Below are positions 1-10,738 of a stretch of 64,000 nt of DNA, in pieces. Position 1 is the stretch's first letter, and every line of letters begins with the position of its first letter. Position numbers and translations under genes: made by a program. Source of the stretch: Symplocastrum torsivum CPER-KK1 (lineage in GTDB: Bacteria > Cyanobacteriota > Cyanobacteriia > Cyanobacteriales > Coleofasciculaceae); assembly GCA_019358875.1 (NCBI GenBank), contig JAHHIF010000004.1:1-64000 (forward strand), written 5' to 3'. The notes beneath the pieces were generated by a model. That model was not told the origin of the DNA. It was given only the letters and a program-made list of their open reading frames with translations, and did not search any database.

Positions 1-1
1 T

Positions 2-283
2 GTTGGTTCAGTGGAAGTGCGCTTTCCCATTATTCGTGACTCAAATGGAATTGGCACAATCCAACTCGCTCCTTTCTTTGATATCGGTACAGCTTGGAAC
101 AACAAGGGTCAAATTCTTAGCCCTAGTACCCTAGCTAGCATTGGTTTAGGCTTACGCTGGCAACTTAATCCTTCTTTTTCTGCAACTCTAGATTGGGGAA
201 TTCCTCTTATCTCTGTCAGCGATGAAGGTGATGCGCTTCAAGATAATGGCATTACTTTCTCGCTACGCTTTCAACCTTTTTAG
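2..283 (+). CDS. C-terminal end of an outer-membrane ShlB/FhaC-type beta-barrel protein (partial)
   Basis: The reading frame is open at the window edge, so only the last 93 residues are seen. They have alternating hydrophobic beta-strand character, the pattern APFFDIGTAWN, a GLGLRWQ strand and a C-terminal LRFQPF ending in phenylalanine. That is how ShlB/FhaC/HecB (two-partner secretion, TpsB) and BamA/Omp85 barrels end. The TpsB family secretes large exoproteins across the outer membrane. I infer the family from the barrel end alone; the POTRA domains and the partner lie outside the window. An internal GTG at 11 is not a true start because the frame continues upstream. Confidence 0.75.
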   Translation, partial: VGSVEVRFPIIRDSNGIGTIQLAPFFDIGTAWNNKGQILSPSTLASIGLGLRWQLNPSFSATLDWGIPLISVSDEGDALQDNGITFSLRFQPF

Positions 284-415
284 AATATGTAGTCAACTAT
301 TACGAAATCGTATTCAAGAATGTAACTATTTATTTATGCAATTATTCACTGTTGACAGTGAAAAGCCAAAAGCCAACAGTGAACAAAAACCGTAATATAG
401 TAGTTTTCAGTTGAA

Positions 416-471
416 TGAAGTACAGCTCAGGTGTAGGAAACAAGGGAGACAAGGAAAACAAAAAGCTGATA
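416..471 (-). repeat. Dispersed ~60-bp intergenic repeat, copy A
   Basis: Read on the minus strand this stretch runs TATCAGCTTTTTGTTTTCC ... ACACCTGAGCTGTAC. The same sequence with a few substitutions occurs on the plus strand at 8288-8347. A more diverged relative lies near 6479-6542. The similarity was found by eye. Confidence 0.6.
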
Positions 472-501
472 CGCGACAAGCTGACTGCTTTCTGCTATAG
501 T

Positions 502-831
502 TTACGACATCGAAGTACCTGTAGAAACCAGTAGTTCACCGAGTTGCATTAACTTACTCGAAACAGTTGGCTCAGCACTTGCAGCGGCACTTTTAGTTTG
601 TGAACCGAGGGAAACTAAAACTTTACTAATAGCAGAACTGGTGGCAGTGCCGCTTGTTAAGAGGTGCTTGAGTTCTTCTAGATCGCTAGCAATTTGCGTA
701 GCGCCTAAGCTCCTCATCTGCTGTTCAAAGTCACCAATTAAACTTAGCGCCTTCATAGGAGGTATAGATGTCAAACCGCCTTGAAAAGCTGTAATTGTTT
801 GTTCGAGGTTAGTTGTTGATGATACTGCCAT
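502..831 (-). CDS. Small uncharacterised helical protein
   Basis: A 109-residue protein that I do not recognise. It is rich in Ser, Ala, Thr and Leu, with amphipathic helical stretches, no signal peptide and no membrane segment. I chose the ATG at 831, giving MAVSSTT, because GGGGG lies 8-12 bases upstream. A longer in-frame TTG start at 846 would swallow that ribosome binding site. The gene stands alone, convergent with the barrel gene and divergent from pgm. Composition and codon use look like the neighbours, so it is probably a real cyanobacterial protein, but I cannot assign a function. Confidence 0.6.
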   Translation of the reverse strand: MAVSSTTNLEQTITAFQGGLTSIPPMKALSLIGDFEQQMRSLGATQIASDLEELKHLLTSGTATSSAISKVLVSLGSQTKSAAASAEPTVSSKLMQLGELLVSTGTSMS

Positions 832-1097
832 GGGATGTTCCCCCAATTGCTTAGATCTACCATCAATAGTATTTATCCCTGTTGGTACGCCTGTACTTCT
901 TTAGACATAAGATAGCTGAATAAATTTAGGTAGAAATTTGCCCATCAACCACAGAGGAAGCAGGGGAAGCAAAGGAGACAAGGGAGCGAGTAGGGAAAAA
1001 TCTGCAACAAGCTTATAGATTTGCTCAAGTTTCGGAGCAGTAAGCGCTACAAGAGTAGACAAGAACAAATGAAGGGTGCGATTAACGATATAACTGA

Positions 1098-2759
<1,662 letters not shown>

Positions 2760-3099
2760 GCCATGTTGGTAGACGCTTGAAGAACCCCTCCCCAAGCCTT
2801 CTGTGCGCGGGGAGGAATTTGAACACATCAATAACTTTTGGCGATCGCTTTTTTCGTCTGGATGCAATAGCCTATCTGCTAAACAGGTTTTGTAGTATAG
2901 CAAGCAGCAGTCAGCTTTCAGCGGTCAGCTTTCAGCCAAATAGCTCTGGCTAAGGGTCATAGCCTCCGTTGATGTCTTAATCTGGTATAACAATAGAAAT
3001 CTCTGGGTTGAATGTAGCTAAGCACCAACAAATAACCGAAAGCGATCGCAATAGGCTGAGTCAGCAATTTTACGACCGTAAGTAGTATAAGAATCCGAA
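2760..3099. other. Intergenic region pgm / LCP gene
   Basis: A convergent spacer of 340 bases. It holds the hairpin at 2787-2815, a tandem GTCAGCTTTCAGC repeat near 2906-2937 and two HIP1-type GCGATCGC sites. No coding signal was seen. Confidence 0.6.
2787..2815 (+). terminator. Candidate pgm terminator hairpin
   Basis: CCTCCCC (2787-2793) pairs perfectly with GGGGAGG (2809-2815) across a 15-base loop, 27 bases after the pgm stop. It is followed by AATTTG rather than a long U-run, so intrinsic termination would be weak. Confidence 0.5.
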
Positions 3100-4557
3100 C
3101 TACCTATTTAGCCAGTCTTCACCCACTCGAATAGTTAGCTCAGAATCAATGTCGCCCGTAGAAGATGCCTCTACTTGACCGAGTGCTAACACTTTTTTGA
3201 GAGCTGCTGCTGCTTCTAAATCGCCTTGCTGGACAATAATCTGAGTCTGGCGTAGCTGGTCAGGCCAATCCTGAACAATATAAACGTTATGAAAATCCTT
3301 TTCTGCTAGATATTGAGCAACACGTTGACCAAGTTGTGGGTCATTGGTTGCATTTTGAATCGCAATGCGTACCTGATTGGGTGAGCGACTGATAGCATCC
3401 AAGGAACTCCACGATGGAGTTTGCTGGAAATACTCTCGCATTACCCGGTCTCGTCCCGCCTCATCCATAATCCAATAACTAGCGACGTACTCATTCAGTT
3501 CGCTAAATCGACCCGGTAAGAGTACCATCTTGAAGGCATCTTGCTCTAGGTCAAGACCAAAACCTACAAGAGCAAGCATTTCTTCCAAACTGAGATTTGT
3601 ATCAATATACTGCTGCATCACCCGAATGATCTGCGGTAATCGAGGTAATACAGTAGGGTTAACCACACGTTGACGCAGTGCTTTGAGGAGTGCTTGCTGC
3701 CGCTGTACCCGACCAATATCGCCATACTGATCTTTGCGGAACCGGGCAAACTGTTCGGCTTGGTCACCATTCAACGTTTGCCAGCCTTTGTCTAAATCAA
3801 TTTTCAAATTTTGAGTGACATCTTCATACTCCATCTGGTAAGGGACAAAGACCTCAACGCCGCCTACAAGGTCTACCAGTTCACGAAAAGCATCTGTGGT
3901 AACGCGCACATATCTGTCAATTGGAACATCGTTTAAACTGCGACTCACAACTCGTGCTGTTAAGGCAGGCCCCCCCTCAACATTGGCATCGTTGATTTTC
4001 GCCATTCCGATGCCTGGGATTTCTACTTGAGTATCCCGTGGAATTGAGAGCATCCTCACCGTGTTATCTGCCGGATTCAGCCGCAAGAGCAACATCGTAT
4101 CACTGCGACCGGAAAACACTTGCGGTGAACTCTTGGGGATACCTGGAACTCGATCGATTCCCATGACGAGGATGTTGACAGGTCGTGCCAAGTCGTACTG
4201 GAAGCCTCGACGCCACAGTTCTTTAGCACCTGTACCTTGAGTTAGAGGGGCAATTAGAGGTGACAACGGCGTAATCAATGCTAGTGTTGCCCCCAAGGTG
4301 GCAGAAATTGTGGCTGTAAATATAAAAGCAGCACTCCAGAGAAACCACCGAATGTAGCGACGACGAGGGAAGTCGTCTCTTTTAGAATCAGGATGAGAGT
4401 TTTTTTCCTCTGCATTGTTAGGTGGCGGCTGAGGTGGTTCAGCTTCACCACCATCAACACCATCGGCATGGAAATCGGTCTGACTATTGCTAGAACCTGT
4501 GGACGATTTGAGTCCCAAGCTCGTTGGAGACTGTTCTACACTGTCTTTCACCCTCAC
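3100..4557 (-). CDS. LytR-CpsA-Psr (LCP) family envelope glycopolymer transferase
   Basis: LCP proteins attach anionic or capsular glycopolymers to the cell wall from the outer face of the cytoplasmic membrane. Order of parts in 485 residues: a disordered polar N-terminus (1-68), basic residues RRRYIR, one membrane segment (about 71-96), the LCP catalytic domain (about 127-300) with GRSDTMLLLRL, LSIPRDT and the arginine-rich FARFRKDQYGDIGRVQRQ, then a C-terminal LytR_C domain (about 385-480). The start is a GTG at 4557; another in-frame GTG at 4551 has GAGG five bases upstream and is equally possible. It is divergent from the XRE gene. The family is confident, the polymer unknown. Confidence 0.88.
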   Translation of the reverse strand: MRVKDSVEQSPTSLGLKSSTGSSNSQTDFHADGVDGGEAEPPQPPPNNAEEKNSHPDSKRDDFPRRRYIRWFLWSAAFIFTATISATLGATLALITPLSPLIAPLTQGTGAKELWRRGFQYDLARPVNILVMGIDRVPGIPKSSPQVFSGRSDTMLLLRLNPADNTVRMLSIPRDTQVEIPGIGMAKINDANVEGGPALTARVVSRSLNDVPIDRYVRVTTDAFRELVDLVGGVEVFVPYQMEYEDVTQNLKIDLDKGWQTLNGDQAEQFARFRKDQYGDIGRVQRQQALLKALRQRVVNPTVLPRLPQIIRVMQQYIDTNLSLEEMLALVGFGLDLEQDAFKMVLLPGRFSELNEYVASYWIMDEAGRDRVMREYFQQTPSWSSLDAISRSPNQVRIAIQNATNDPQLGQRVAQYLAEKDFHNVYIVQDWPDQLRQTQIIVQQGDLEAAAALKKVLALGQVEASSTGDIDSELTIRVGEDWLNR

Positions 4558-4838
4558 CTCACGTTTAACAACCGCAGCTGTGCGTACAGTTTATATGCTG
4601 AAATCTCATGCAGGATTATAACGTCAGCGCCTCAATCTCTGTCTAGTGACCCAAGTTGCTAGGAGAGGCTGAGTCAGCCAGAGGACATGAGAATAAAATC
4701 TCCATCCTAAAAGGTCTAGGCTAACATTAAAAATTTTTCAACCGTGGTTTCCCTAGAGTCCTGAGTCGAAGTCAGGTGATTTCCGTAAATTTTCTGTTTT
4801 TAGAGTTCCCAGAGCTGAGTTATTGTGTAGCCGATGAT

Positions 4839-5111
4839 ATGTTACCTGCTACATCAGATGCAATGGATGTTAAAAACATGAAAGTCATAAATCAGGTAGA
4901 GTTTAGCCAATTCATTCGTGAATTTCGGCAGTCAATGGGACTGACACAAGAGCAGTTTGCAGCTTTTTTGGGTGTGACATACCCAACAATTAACCGTTGG
5001 GAGAATGGACGCACGAGTCCTTCTCCGATGGCGCTGAAGCTAATTGAGCAGAAGCTTAATGAGATAAGCGATCGCACAAGCCAGTTATCTCAGCTATATA
5101 TTAGGGAGTAG
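4839..5111 (+). CDS. XRE-family helix-turn-helix regulator
   Basis: A short DNA-binding protein with one Cro/CI helix-turn-helix, LTQEQFAAFLGVTYPTINRWE, followed by NGRTSPSP and a leucine-rich helix. There is no effector domain. The frame is open back to a GTG at 4776. In-frame ATGs at 4839, 4863 and 4878 are all possible and none has a clear ribosome binding site; I list the first ATG. The stop codon (5109-5111) touches the histidine kinase gene that follows, and that gene's AGGGAG site lies inside this gene. The two are therefore probably translated together, and the regulator may act in the kinase's pathway; that is inference. Confidence 0.8.
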   Translation: MLPATSDAMDVKNMKVINQVEFSQFIREFRQSMGLTQEQFAAFLGVTYPTINRWENGRTSPSPMALKLIEQKLNEISDRTSQLSQLYIRE

Positions 5112-5113
5112 TG

Positions 5114-6472
5114 ATGTCTCGTAGAAGTTTTGTCAGATCCCTGTTAGAGACCAGCAAAGTTATTCGTTTTCTGCATCGCTCCCTGAACCAAAGCTTTTTG
5201 AAGTTGCGTTACCTACATAGACATAGACAGAAAAAGAGAAACAAAATACCGATAGCAAAAGCTTCACCAGCAGCTAACCCTAGTAATGAAGCCGCGCGGC
5301 TAGAGGCACTCCAGCGTTACGAGATTCTTGATACTCCCCCAGAAGATGCCTTTGATGATCTGACGGCTTTAGCTTCCTTTATTTGCGGTACCCCGATTGC
5401 CTTAGTTAGCCTAATTGATAGCAATCGTCAGTGGTTCAAATCAAAAGTCGGTTTAGAAGCCACAGAAACACCAAGGGAACTAGCCTTCTGCGCCCATGCG
5501 ATTCTCTCTCCTAGTGAGCCGTTCATTGTGCCCAATGCATTAGATGATGAGCGGTTTGCCACCAATCCCTTGGTAGTATCTGACCCAGACATCCGGTTTT
5601 ATGCAGGAGTTCCCTTGGTGACAGCTGATAACTATCCCCTTGGTACTTTATGTGTGATTGATCGGATTCCACGCCGTCTAAATCGGGAGCAAATTGACGC
5701 TCTGAGAGCTTTGGGGCGACAAGTCATTACCCAGATGGATCTGAGAATTAAGCTGGAAAAAGAAAAGGAACTCAATGAACTCAAATCTCGCTTTGTCAGC
5801 ATGACCTCTCACGAATTCCGCACTCCCTTAACAACAATCATGGGTTCTGCTGACTTACTAGAATATTACAGTGATAAATGGTCTAAGGAAAAAAAACAGA
5901 GCCATCTCCAGCGCATTCAAAACGCTGTCCAACACATGACTCTGTTGCTAGATGATGTACTGCTAATTGGTAAAGCCGAAGCTGGAAAGCTAAAATTTAA
6001 TCCCTCTCCTCTTGATTTGAAACAATTCTGCCTCGATCTGATCGAAGAATTGCAACCGAATGTTAGCAACCACCATAGCCTGACTTTCGTCAATCACACT
6101 CAAGACATTAAGGCAAACCTTGATCAAAAACTGCTAAGGCACATTCTTAGCAACTTACTGAGCAATGCTATTAAGTATTCACCGGATGGCGGCACAGTTA
6201 ATTTTGAACTGTTTTGTCAAGAGGGTTGGTTGATTTTCCAGATTCAAGATTTTGGCATCGGTATCCCAGAAAAAGACCTACCTCACTTGTTTGAGTCGTT
6301 TTATCGAGCCAATAATGTTGGTGATATTCCTGGGACAGGACTTGGGCTAGCGATTGTCAAAAGGTTTGTCGATTTCCAGGATGGCAAGATTGCCGTCGAA
6401 AGTGAAGTTGGCGTAGGGACAAGATTTACAGTACAGATTCCTTTTCATCCAGTCGCTAACTATAGCAGTTAG
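5114..6472 (+). CDS. GAF-domain sensor histidine kinase
   Basis: A cytoplasmic sensor kinase of 452 residues with no membrane segment. A basic N-terminal stretch (1-50) precedes a GAF domain (about 60-215, beginning LEALQRYEILDTPPE, a common opening for GAF kinases). Then come HisKA with the phospho-acceptor in MTSHEFRTPL, and an ATPase domain with the N-box LSNAIKYSPDGG, G1 DFGIGIP and G2 GTGLGLAIV. The ATG at 5114 is preferred over a GTG at 5111 because AGGGAG lies about six bases upstream. It is translationally coupled to the XRE regulator; no response regulator is adjacent. The GAF ligand is unknown. Confidence 0.9.
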   Translation: MSRRSFVRSLLETSKVIRFLHRSLNQSFLKLRYLHRHRQKKRNKIPIAKASPAANPSNEAARLEALQRYEILDTPPEDAFDDLTALASFICGTPIALVSLIDSNRQWFKSKVGLEATETPRELAFCAHAILSPSEPFIVPNALDDERFATNPLVVSDPDIRFYAGVPLVTADNYPLGTLCVIDRIPRRLNREQIDALRALGRQVITQMDLRIKLEKEKELNELKSRFVSMTSHEFRTPLTTIMGSADLLEYYSDKWSKEKKQSHLQRIQNAVQHMTLLLDDVLLIGKAEAGKLKFNPSPLDLKQFCLDLIEELQPNVSNHHSLTFVNHTQDIKANLDQKLLRHILSNLLSNAIKYSPDGGTVNFELFCQEGWLIFQIQDFGIGIPEKDLPHLFESFYRANNVGDIPGTGLGLAIVKRFVDFQDGKIAVESEVGVGTRFTVQIPFHPVANYSS

Positions 6473-6601
6473 CCGTCAGCTATCAGCTTTTTTCTTTTCC
6501 TTCCTCCCTACGCAAGTTTTACACACCTACCGCTGTAGATGTTTGTTATGGCTTGACAAATACTTAAGGAACGAATAACCAAAAGTTACCTACTCCCGTT
6601 A

Positions 6602-7462
6602 TCAACCTCGTTTGTACAAACGCTCAGAACGGATTTGACGACCATTCTGTAAAACCTTTACTTGAGTAGCGCTGACATAGTAGGAATAGTTGCCGTTATC
6701 AGCACGATACCAGCCGTCACGAGTACTACGAGCAGGGAGCCGAACCGTAACGGTAGGATTCTGCTTAGATTGCCCTAAGTAAAATAACCGACCATTCTCC
6801 AAACAAACATTTACAAGAAAGTTTGCCGTCTCCCCTTCAATAACAGCTTCATCACTACATATCCCTCCAGTCCATACAGATATAGACGTAGGAGGTGCAA
6901 AGTTAAGGGGTTCAGGAGCGTTGGCAACAGGTTGTGGTGCTGGAATCTTCCCTGATACTAAGGGCGGTAATCTAGGGAAAGGGTCAGCTGCCTGAAAACC
7001 GTCAGGATAAATTTCAAAGTGGAGATGAGAACCTGTGCTATTACCTGTAGTACCCATCTCAGCAATAACTTGACCTTGCCTGACTTGTTGACCTTTTCTC
7101 ACCAACAGGCGTTTGTTGTGACCATAGATAGTAACGCTCCCATCGCTATGCTGAAGTTCTATAGAATTACCTAATCCATCATCACCCCAACCTGCAAAGG
7201 TAACTTCACCTGATGCAGCGGCAACAATTGGAGTCCCAGAAGAACCTGCAATGTCCAGCCCTTCGTGAGTAGCCTTAAAACCTTGAGTAATATCTCCTTG
7301 CGCCGGCCACATATAGACAGCAGAGTTTGAACGGTAGCGTGTGGCAACGGAATTAGTGGTTGGCTGAGTGAGAACCGAAGGACTTACCCATACCACTGCA
7401 CTGCATGAGATTAACCCCATCAAACTGGTTGAAAGCAATCGAGAGATAGTGCCTTTTCTCAT
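6602..7462 (-). CDS. Secreted M23 (LytM/NlpD-type) metallopeptidase
   Basis: A 286-residue exported peptidase or divisome activator that would act on peptidoglycan cross-links in the periplasm. A signal peptide (about 1-32, with the cysteine of LISCSAVVW in the hydrophobic core) precedes an M23 domain. The zinc motif residues are present: H66xxxD70 in HEGLDIA and HLHFE (His146, His148). The C-terminal 100 residues form a beta-rich tail, perhaps SH3-like, that may bind the wall. The start is an ATG. It is monocistronic. The catalytic ligands look intact, so activity is plausible. Confidence 0.88.
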   Translation of the reverse strand: MRKGTISRLLSTSLMGLISCSAVVWVSPSVLTQPTTNSVATRYRSNSAVYMWPAQGDITQGFKATHEGLDIAGSSGTPIVAAASGEVTFAGWGDDGLGNSIELQHSDGSVTIYGHNKRLLVRKGQQVRQGQVIAEMGTTGNSTGSHLHFEIYPDGFQAADPFPRLPPLVSGKIPAPQPVANAPEPLNFAPPTSISVWTGGICSDEAVIEGETANFLVNVCLENGRLFYLGQSKQNPTVTVRLPARSTRDGWYRADNGNYSYYVSATQVKVLQNGRQIRSERLYKRG

Positions 7463-7744
7463 AAAATAAAACTATTGAGAAGAACAACCTAGAAAGAGCT
7501 TGCTAGTCTATATAGTTTCACTCTTAGACAGAGAAATCAGGATAATAAATTATTGAGTTAGTAGATTTATACAAAAGCGATCGCACAGCTTATCGTATTT
7601 ACTTAGATATAAGCTGTCGAACATCCAAATCATCCTAAAATCGTTACTTTAGTTTTAATTGTTCTGGCTACTGGCTAACTAACGCTACCTGATTCAACAG
7701 TTTGTATAAAAAACTACCAAGAGGAATTTAGATTATAAACTTAG

Positions 7745-8197
7745 TCATGCTGAACCCTTGCGGAAAAACTGCTTCAAAATCTCACCAGGCTTACGATCCC
7801 AGGTATCGAGATGATTGTAGATTAGAGCATCTTTAGTGAGTTTGTAGGTAGAGTCACCATTGAAGAAGATGCTAGCTTTCCAGGGAACGCGCAGAGTCCC
7901 ACGAACTGTCCAGGTCGCTTTTATGATGTCTTCAGCTAGCTGCGAAACATCATGCAAATCGAAGTGGATTTCTGTAAAAAATAGCTGAGCGTGAAATCGT
8001 AGAGTCCAGAAGATGATGCGATAGTTAAATTTCCATTTGAATCGATTAACGGGGTCTTGAAAGTAGATGTCCTTCGTATAAATCTCGTAAGAGATGTCTT
8101 TCTCGAATAGTGTTGGCAGGTCATTATAAAGTGTTTCAATGACTCTTTCTACCTGCAACTCATACTGGCTTTTGCTCAAATTTTCAGAAGCCGTCAC
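7745..8197 (-). CDS. DUF2358 family protein (NTF2-like fold)
   Basis: About 150 residues, matching DUF2358 proteins shared by cyanobacteria and plastids: an N-terminal helix, then LFEKDISYEIYTKDIYFQDPVNRFKW, then beta strands including ATWTVRGTLRVPW and LDTWDRKP. Members have an NTF2-like cone fold, and I know no proven reaction. There is no signal or membrane segment. A GTG at 8215 is possible, but the GTG at 8197 has GGGAGG six bases upstream and is preferred. It stands alone on the minus strand. Confidence 0.75.
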   Translation of the reverse strand: MTASENLSKSQYELQVERVIETLYNDLPTLFEKDISYEIYTKDIYFQDPVNRFKWKFNYRIIFWTLRFHAQLFFTEIHFDLHDVSQLAEDIIKATWTVRGTLRVPWKASIFFNGDSTYKLTKDALIYNHLDTWDRKPGEILKQFFRKGSA

Positions 8198-8287
8198 TGA
8201 TTCCCTCCCTGCCACATCACTTTTAAATCATTGTGCCTTGTTCCAGGATTATCCTCAACAAGGGGCAGAAAGCCGTCAGCTATCAGC

Positions 8288-8347
8288 TATCAGCTTTTTT
8301 GTTTTCCTTGTTCTGTCTCTTGTTTCACACACCTGAGCTGTACCTCA
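8288..8347 (+). repeat. Dispersed ~60-bp intergenic repeat, copy C
   Basis: This is the plus-strand copy of the element at 416-471. It runs from TATCAGCTTTTTTG to ACCTGAGCTGTAC and reaches the stop codon of the MocR-type gene at 8345-8347. Tandem TATCAGC units precede it. Confidence 0.6.
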
Positions 8348-9790
8348 TCTCTCATCTTTTAGCAATCGACCGAGAATTGAAATTCCCTGTTCAATCGCAT
8401 CGGGATTGAGGGAAAAACTCAAACGCATCGCATTGTAGCCCTGACGATTTGGGAAAAACCAGGTTCCGTCAGCAAAAAGAACATGATGCGCCAGCGCCGC
8501 CTGACAAATGGCTGGCATGGATATATCTGAAGGGATTTGTACCCACAGGAAAATCCCTCCATTAGGAACTGTCCAAGATGCCTCAGGTGGAAAGTAGCGC
8601 TCTAAAGCACTTAGCATGGCATTTCTACCTTGTCGGTGTTTATTCTGTAAGTGAGAGATGCGACGACGGTAATGCCCTGAAGCTAAATATTCACTAACAA
8701 TAGATTGGGCAACTGTCGAGACATGATAGTCATGAAGCAGCTTGCATTCGACCAAAGGCTGATAATGCTTGCCTGTCACCACCATGTAGCCGACTCTGAT
8801 ACCGGGCATCAACGTTTTTGAGAAGGTGCCAATATAGGTCACGATGTCCTGTTGGTCTAACGCTTTGATTGGTGGTGGTGCGGGTTCAAAGTTTAAGCCT
8901 TCATAAGCGTTATCTTCGAGAATTGCACAGTTGTAGCGCTGGGCTAGTCGCAACAATAAGGAGCGATGAGCTTGAGAGGTGGTCACTCCTGTCGGGTTAT
9001 GCAGAGTGCTGACAGTGTAGATTAGTTTGGGACGATGCGTGTGGAGGTACTGCTCTAGTAGCTCTAGATTCATCCCTTCTGCTGTCATGGGAATGCCAAT
9101 AACTCTGGCTTTTAAACTTGAGAGAATCGCTAGTATCCCGTGATAAGTCGGACTCTCGACAATCACCCAATCTCCGGGTTGCACATAATAATGGAGTGCG
9201 AGAGATAACGCTTGCTTAGAGCCATTCGTAATAATCAAATTCTCTGGTGTTACCTCTAGTCCTTGCTGCACCAGCATTCTGCTAATTTGTTGCCGTAGAG
9301 CTAATTGTCCGTGAGGCAGGTCGTAATTAAATAAGGTAGACCCTACCTGCTTCATGGCACGTCTTGCAATGGTTTGCAAATCCTCTAACCCTGAGCTGGA
9401 GGGGAAACCAATACCCAGGTTAATCATTCCTGCCTGCTGCTGTGCAGAAACTGAGGTTACATAGAAATCAAAGAATGTTCCCCCTTGTTGCTCTGACAGA
9501 ATCACCTCTTGGGGTGGGGCAAAGTGACTTGTAGATTGGGGACAAGCAATTGGTGGTGAACTGACAAAGTAGCCAGAGCCTTGACGAGCATGAATTAGTC
9601 CATCGGCTTCTAGGACACTATACGCTTCAATGACAGTTAGTTTGTTGACTTGTGCAGTTTCAGCAAGGGAACGGATTGAGGGAAGTTGGTCTCCAGGCTG
9701 CAGTGCGCCTGATTCTATGAGACGACGAATGCGATCGCGTATCTGCAAATAAACGGCTTGGGCGGAGTTCCGGTCTAAAGGAATTTTCAC
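8345..9790 (-). CDS. MocR-type GntR/aminotransferase fusion regulator
   Basis: A 481-residue fusion of a GntR winged helix (about 1-75, DRIRRLIESGALQPGDQLPSIRSLAE) to a fold-type I aminotransferase (about 95-480). The PLP-binding lysine is in YIGTFSKTLMPG (about residue 324), with the LHNPTG motif upstream. MocR proteins are usually PLP-dependent transcription factors, for example PdxR or GabR; some are called 2-aminoadipate transaminases. The start is GTG (9788-9790). The 224-base upstream spacer separates it from a divergent small gene. Target genes cannot be read from the sequence. Confidence 0.9.
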   Translation of the reverse strand: MKIPLDRNSAQAVYLQIRDRIRRLIESGALQPGDQLPSIRSLAETAQVNKLTVIEAYSVLEADGLIHARQGSGYFVSSPPIACPQSTSHFAPPQEVILSEQQGGTFFDFYVTSVSAQQQAGMINLGIGFPSSSGLEDLQTIARRAMKQVGSTLFNYDLPHGQLALRQQISRMLVQQGLEVTPENLIITNGSKQALSLALHYYVQPGDWVIVESPTYHGILAILSSLKARVIGIPMTAEGMNLELLEQYLHTHRPKLIYTVSTLHNPTGVTTSQAHRSLLLRLAQRYNCAILEDNAYEGLNFEPAPPPIKALDQQDIVTYIGTFSKTLMPGIRVGYMVVTGKHYQPLVECKLLHDYHVSTVAQSIVSEYLASGHYRRRISHLQNKHRQGRNAMLSALERYFPPEASWTVPNGGIFLWVQIPSDISMPAICQAALAHHVLFADGTWFFPNRQGYNAMRLSFSLNPDAIEQGISILGRLLKDER

Positions 9791-10014
9791 GGTGCCAAGT
9801 CCCTCTTGAAAGTGAATGATGCTCTGGATGATTTTCTGAACTATATCCGATTTTCTATGTCTCTTGGCTGGTACAGTTTTGCTGAGTTTTACTAGAACAC
9901 TTTAATAATACCAAAACTGTACTACTAAAACTTTTTGAATTTGTACCTTATCAACTCAATAGTTCTGAAAGAAAGTAGAGATAACAAACTCATCTTTTAA
10001 GAGGAGTAGCGGCA

Positions 10015-10281
10015 ATGAAAACTTCTAACGCAGAATTTAATGTATTTGATAACTCCTTATACGGTCAGCCTAAAAAACTGCCACTAGGTTCTGTACTTAA
10101 AAAGCTTTTGCAAGTATTTATCCAATTATTTGCTAATGGTGATGAGCTAAGAATTTGGATAACAACAGATCGCTATGGAAATAAATCTTGGCACGCTTAC
10201 GATCCAGTAAGCGATCGCTCAACGATTCAAAGTTCCGAAGCTGAGCTTCGGACATGGATTGAGCAACGGTACTACAACTAA
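10015..10281 (+). CDS. Small uncharacterised protein
   Basis: An 88-residue soluble protein that I do not recognise. It begins with an ATG seven bases after AAGAGGAGTAGC, a strong ribosome binding site, which supports it as a real gene. The middle is hydrophobic (VLKKLLQVFIQLF). The C-terminal half carries alternating aromatic strands, with LRIWITTDRYGNKSWHAYD and an acidic end. The size resembles small cyanobacterial conserved proteins. It is divergent from the MocR-type regulator, which often controls a divergent neighbour; whether it does here is speculation. Confidence 0.7.
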   Translation: MKTSNAEFNVFDNSLYGQPKKLPLGSVLKKLLQVFIQLFANGDELRIWITTDRYGNKSWHAYDPVSDRSTIQSSEAELRTWIEQRYYN

Positions 10282-10332
10282 GCTTTATTTCGACCTGAGA
10301 ACCTTGTTTTCAAGCTGCTTCCTCTTGCTGTA

Positions 10333-10368
10333 ATTGCCCTGTATCAACAAGTGACGTTGCAGGGCAAT
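10333..10368 (+). other. Strong inverted repeat (RNA hairpin)
   Basis: ATTGCCCTG (10333-10341) and CAGGGCAAT (10360-10368) are perfect reverse complements. Inside them CAAC and GTTG can pair again. It lies 51 bases after the 88-residue gene. No U-run follows, so it may be a 3'-end stabilising or regulatory structure rather than a terminator. Confidence 0.5.
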
Positions 10369-10406
10369 CGACTAATTTACTTACGAATAACTTAAGGCTT
10401 AAATAA

Positions 10407-10559
10407 ATGAAACCCCACTTTCATGCTGAATTCCACAAATTATACAAACAAAATTATTCCAGCATTAAAGACACTCTTCTACCGTTTATAATGTGGTTCT
10501 GGCGTTTCAGTATTTTCTATGGGAAGTTTATCAGCCGTTCACTAGATATTGACAAATAG
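10407..10559 (+). CDS. Possible 50-residue small protein
   Basis: The ORF starts with an ATG nine bases after AAGG and encodes 50 residues. It has a basic, aromatic core (FIMWFWRFSIFYGKFISR) that could associate with a membrane. The only evidence is the reading frame, the ribosome site and the unusual composition. It may be chance. Confidence 0.25.
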   Translation: MKPHFHAEFHKLYKQNYSSIKDTLLPFIMWFWRFSIFYGKFISRSLDIDK

Positions 10560-10738
10560 TAAGATTAAAAAAAACTTTATTTTGGTTTCTCTTTTCCACG
10601 GTTTTCTATTCACATACTTGAATATATAAGTATATTACTATTCATTAGACTGATAAATTGGTTCTTGTAAAAAAGAATACCTCTAACGATTCTACTCTTT
10701 TGTATCATTGATATTCATTTATTTAATTTCCCAGAATA

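Larger units (their letters stand above)
10282..10738. other. Intergenic region before the GST gene
   Basis: A spacer of 457 bases. It contains the hairpin at 10333-10368, a possible 50-residue ORF at 10407-10559 and an AT-rich stretch from 10560 to 10735 that may hold the GST promoter. Nothing else was recognised. Confidence 0.5.

Noticed and set aside
4393..4662. Plus-strand open frame inside the LCP gene
   Set aside because: It is antisense to the conserved LCP N-terminus and membrane helix.
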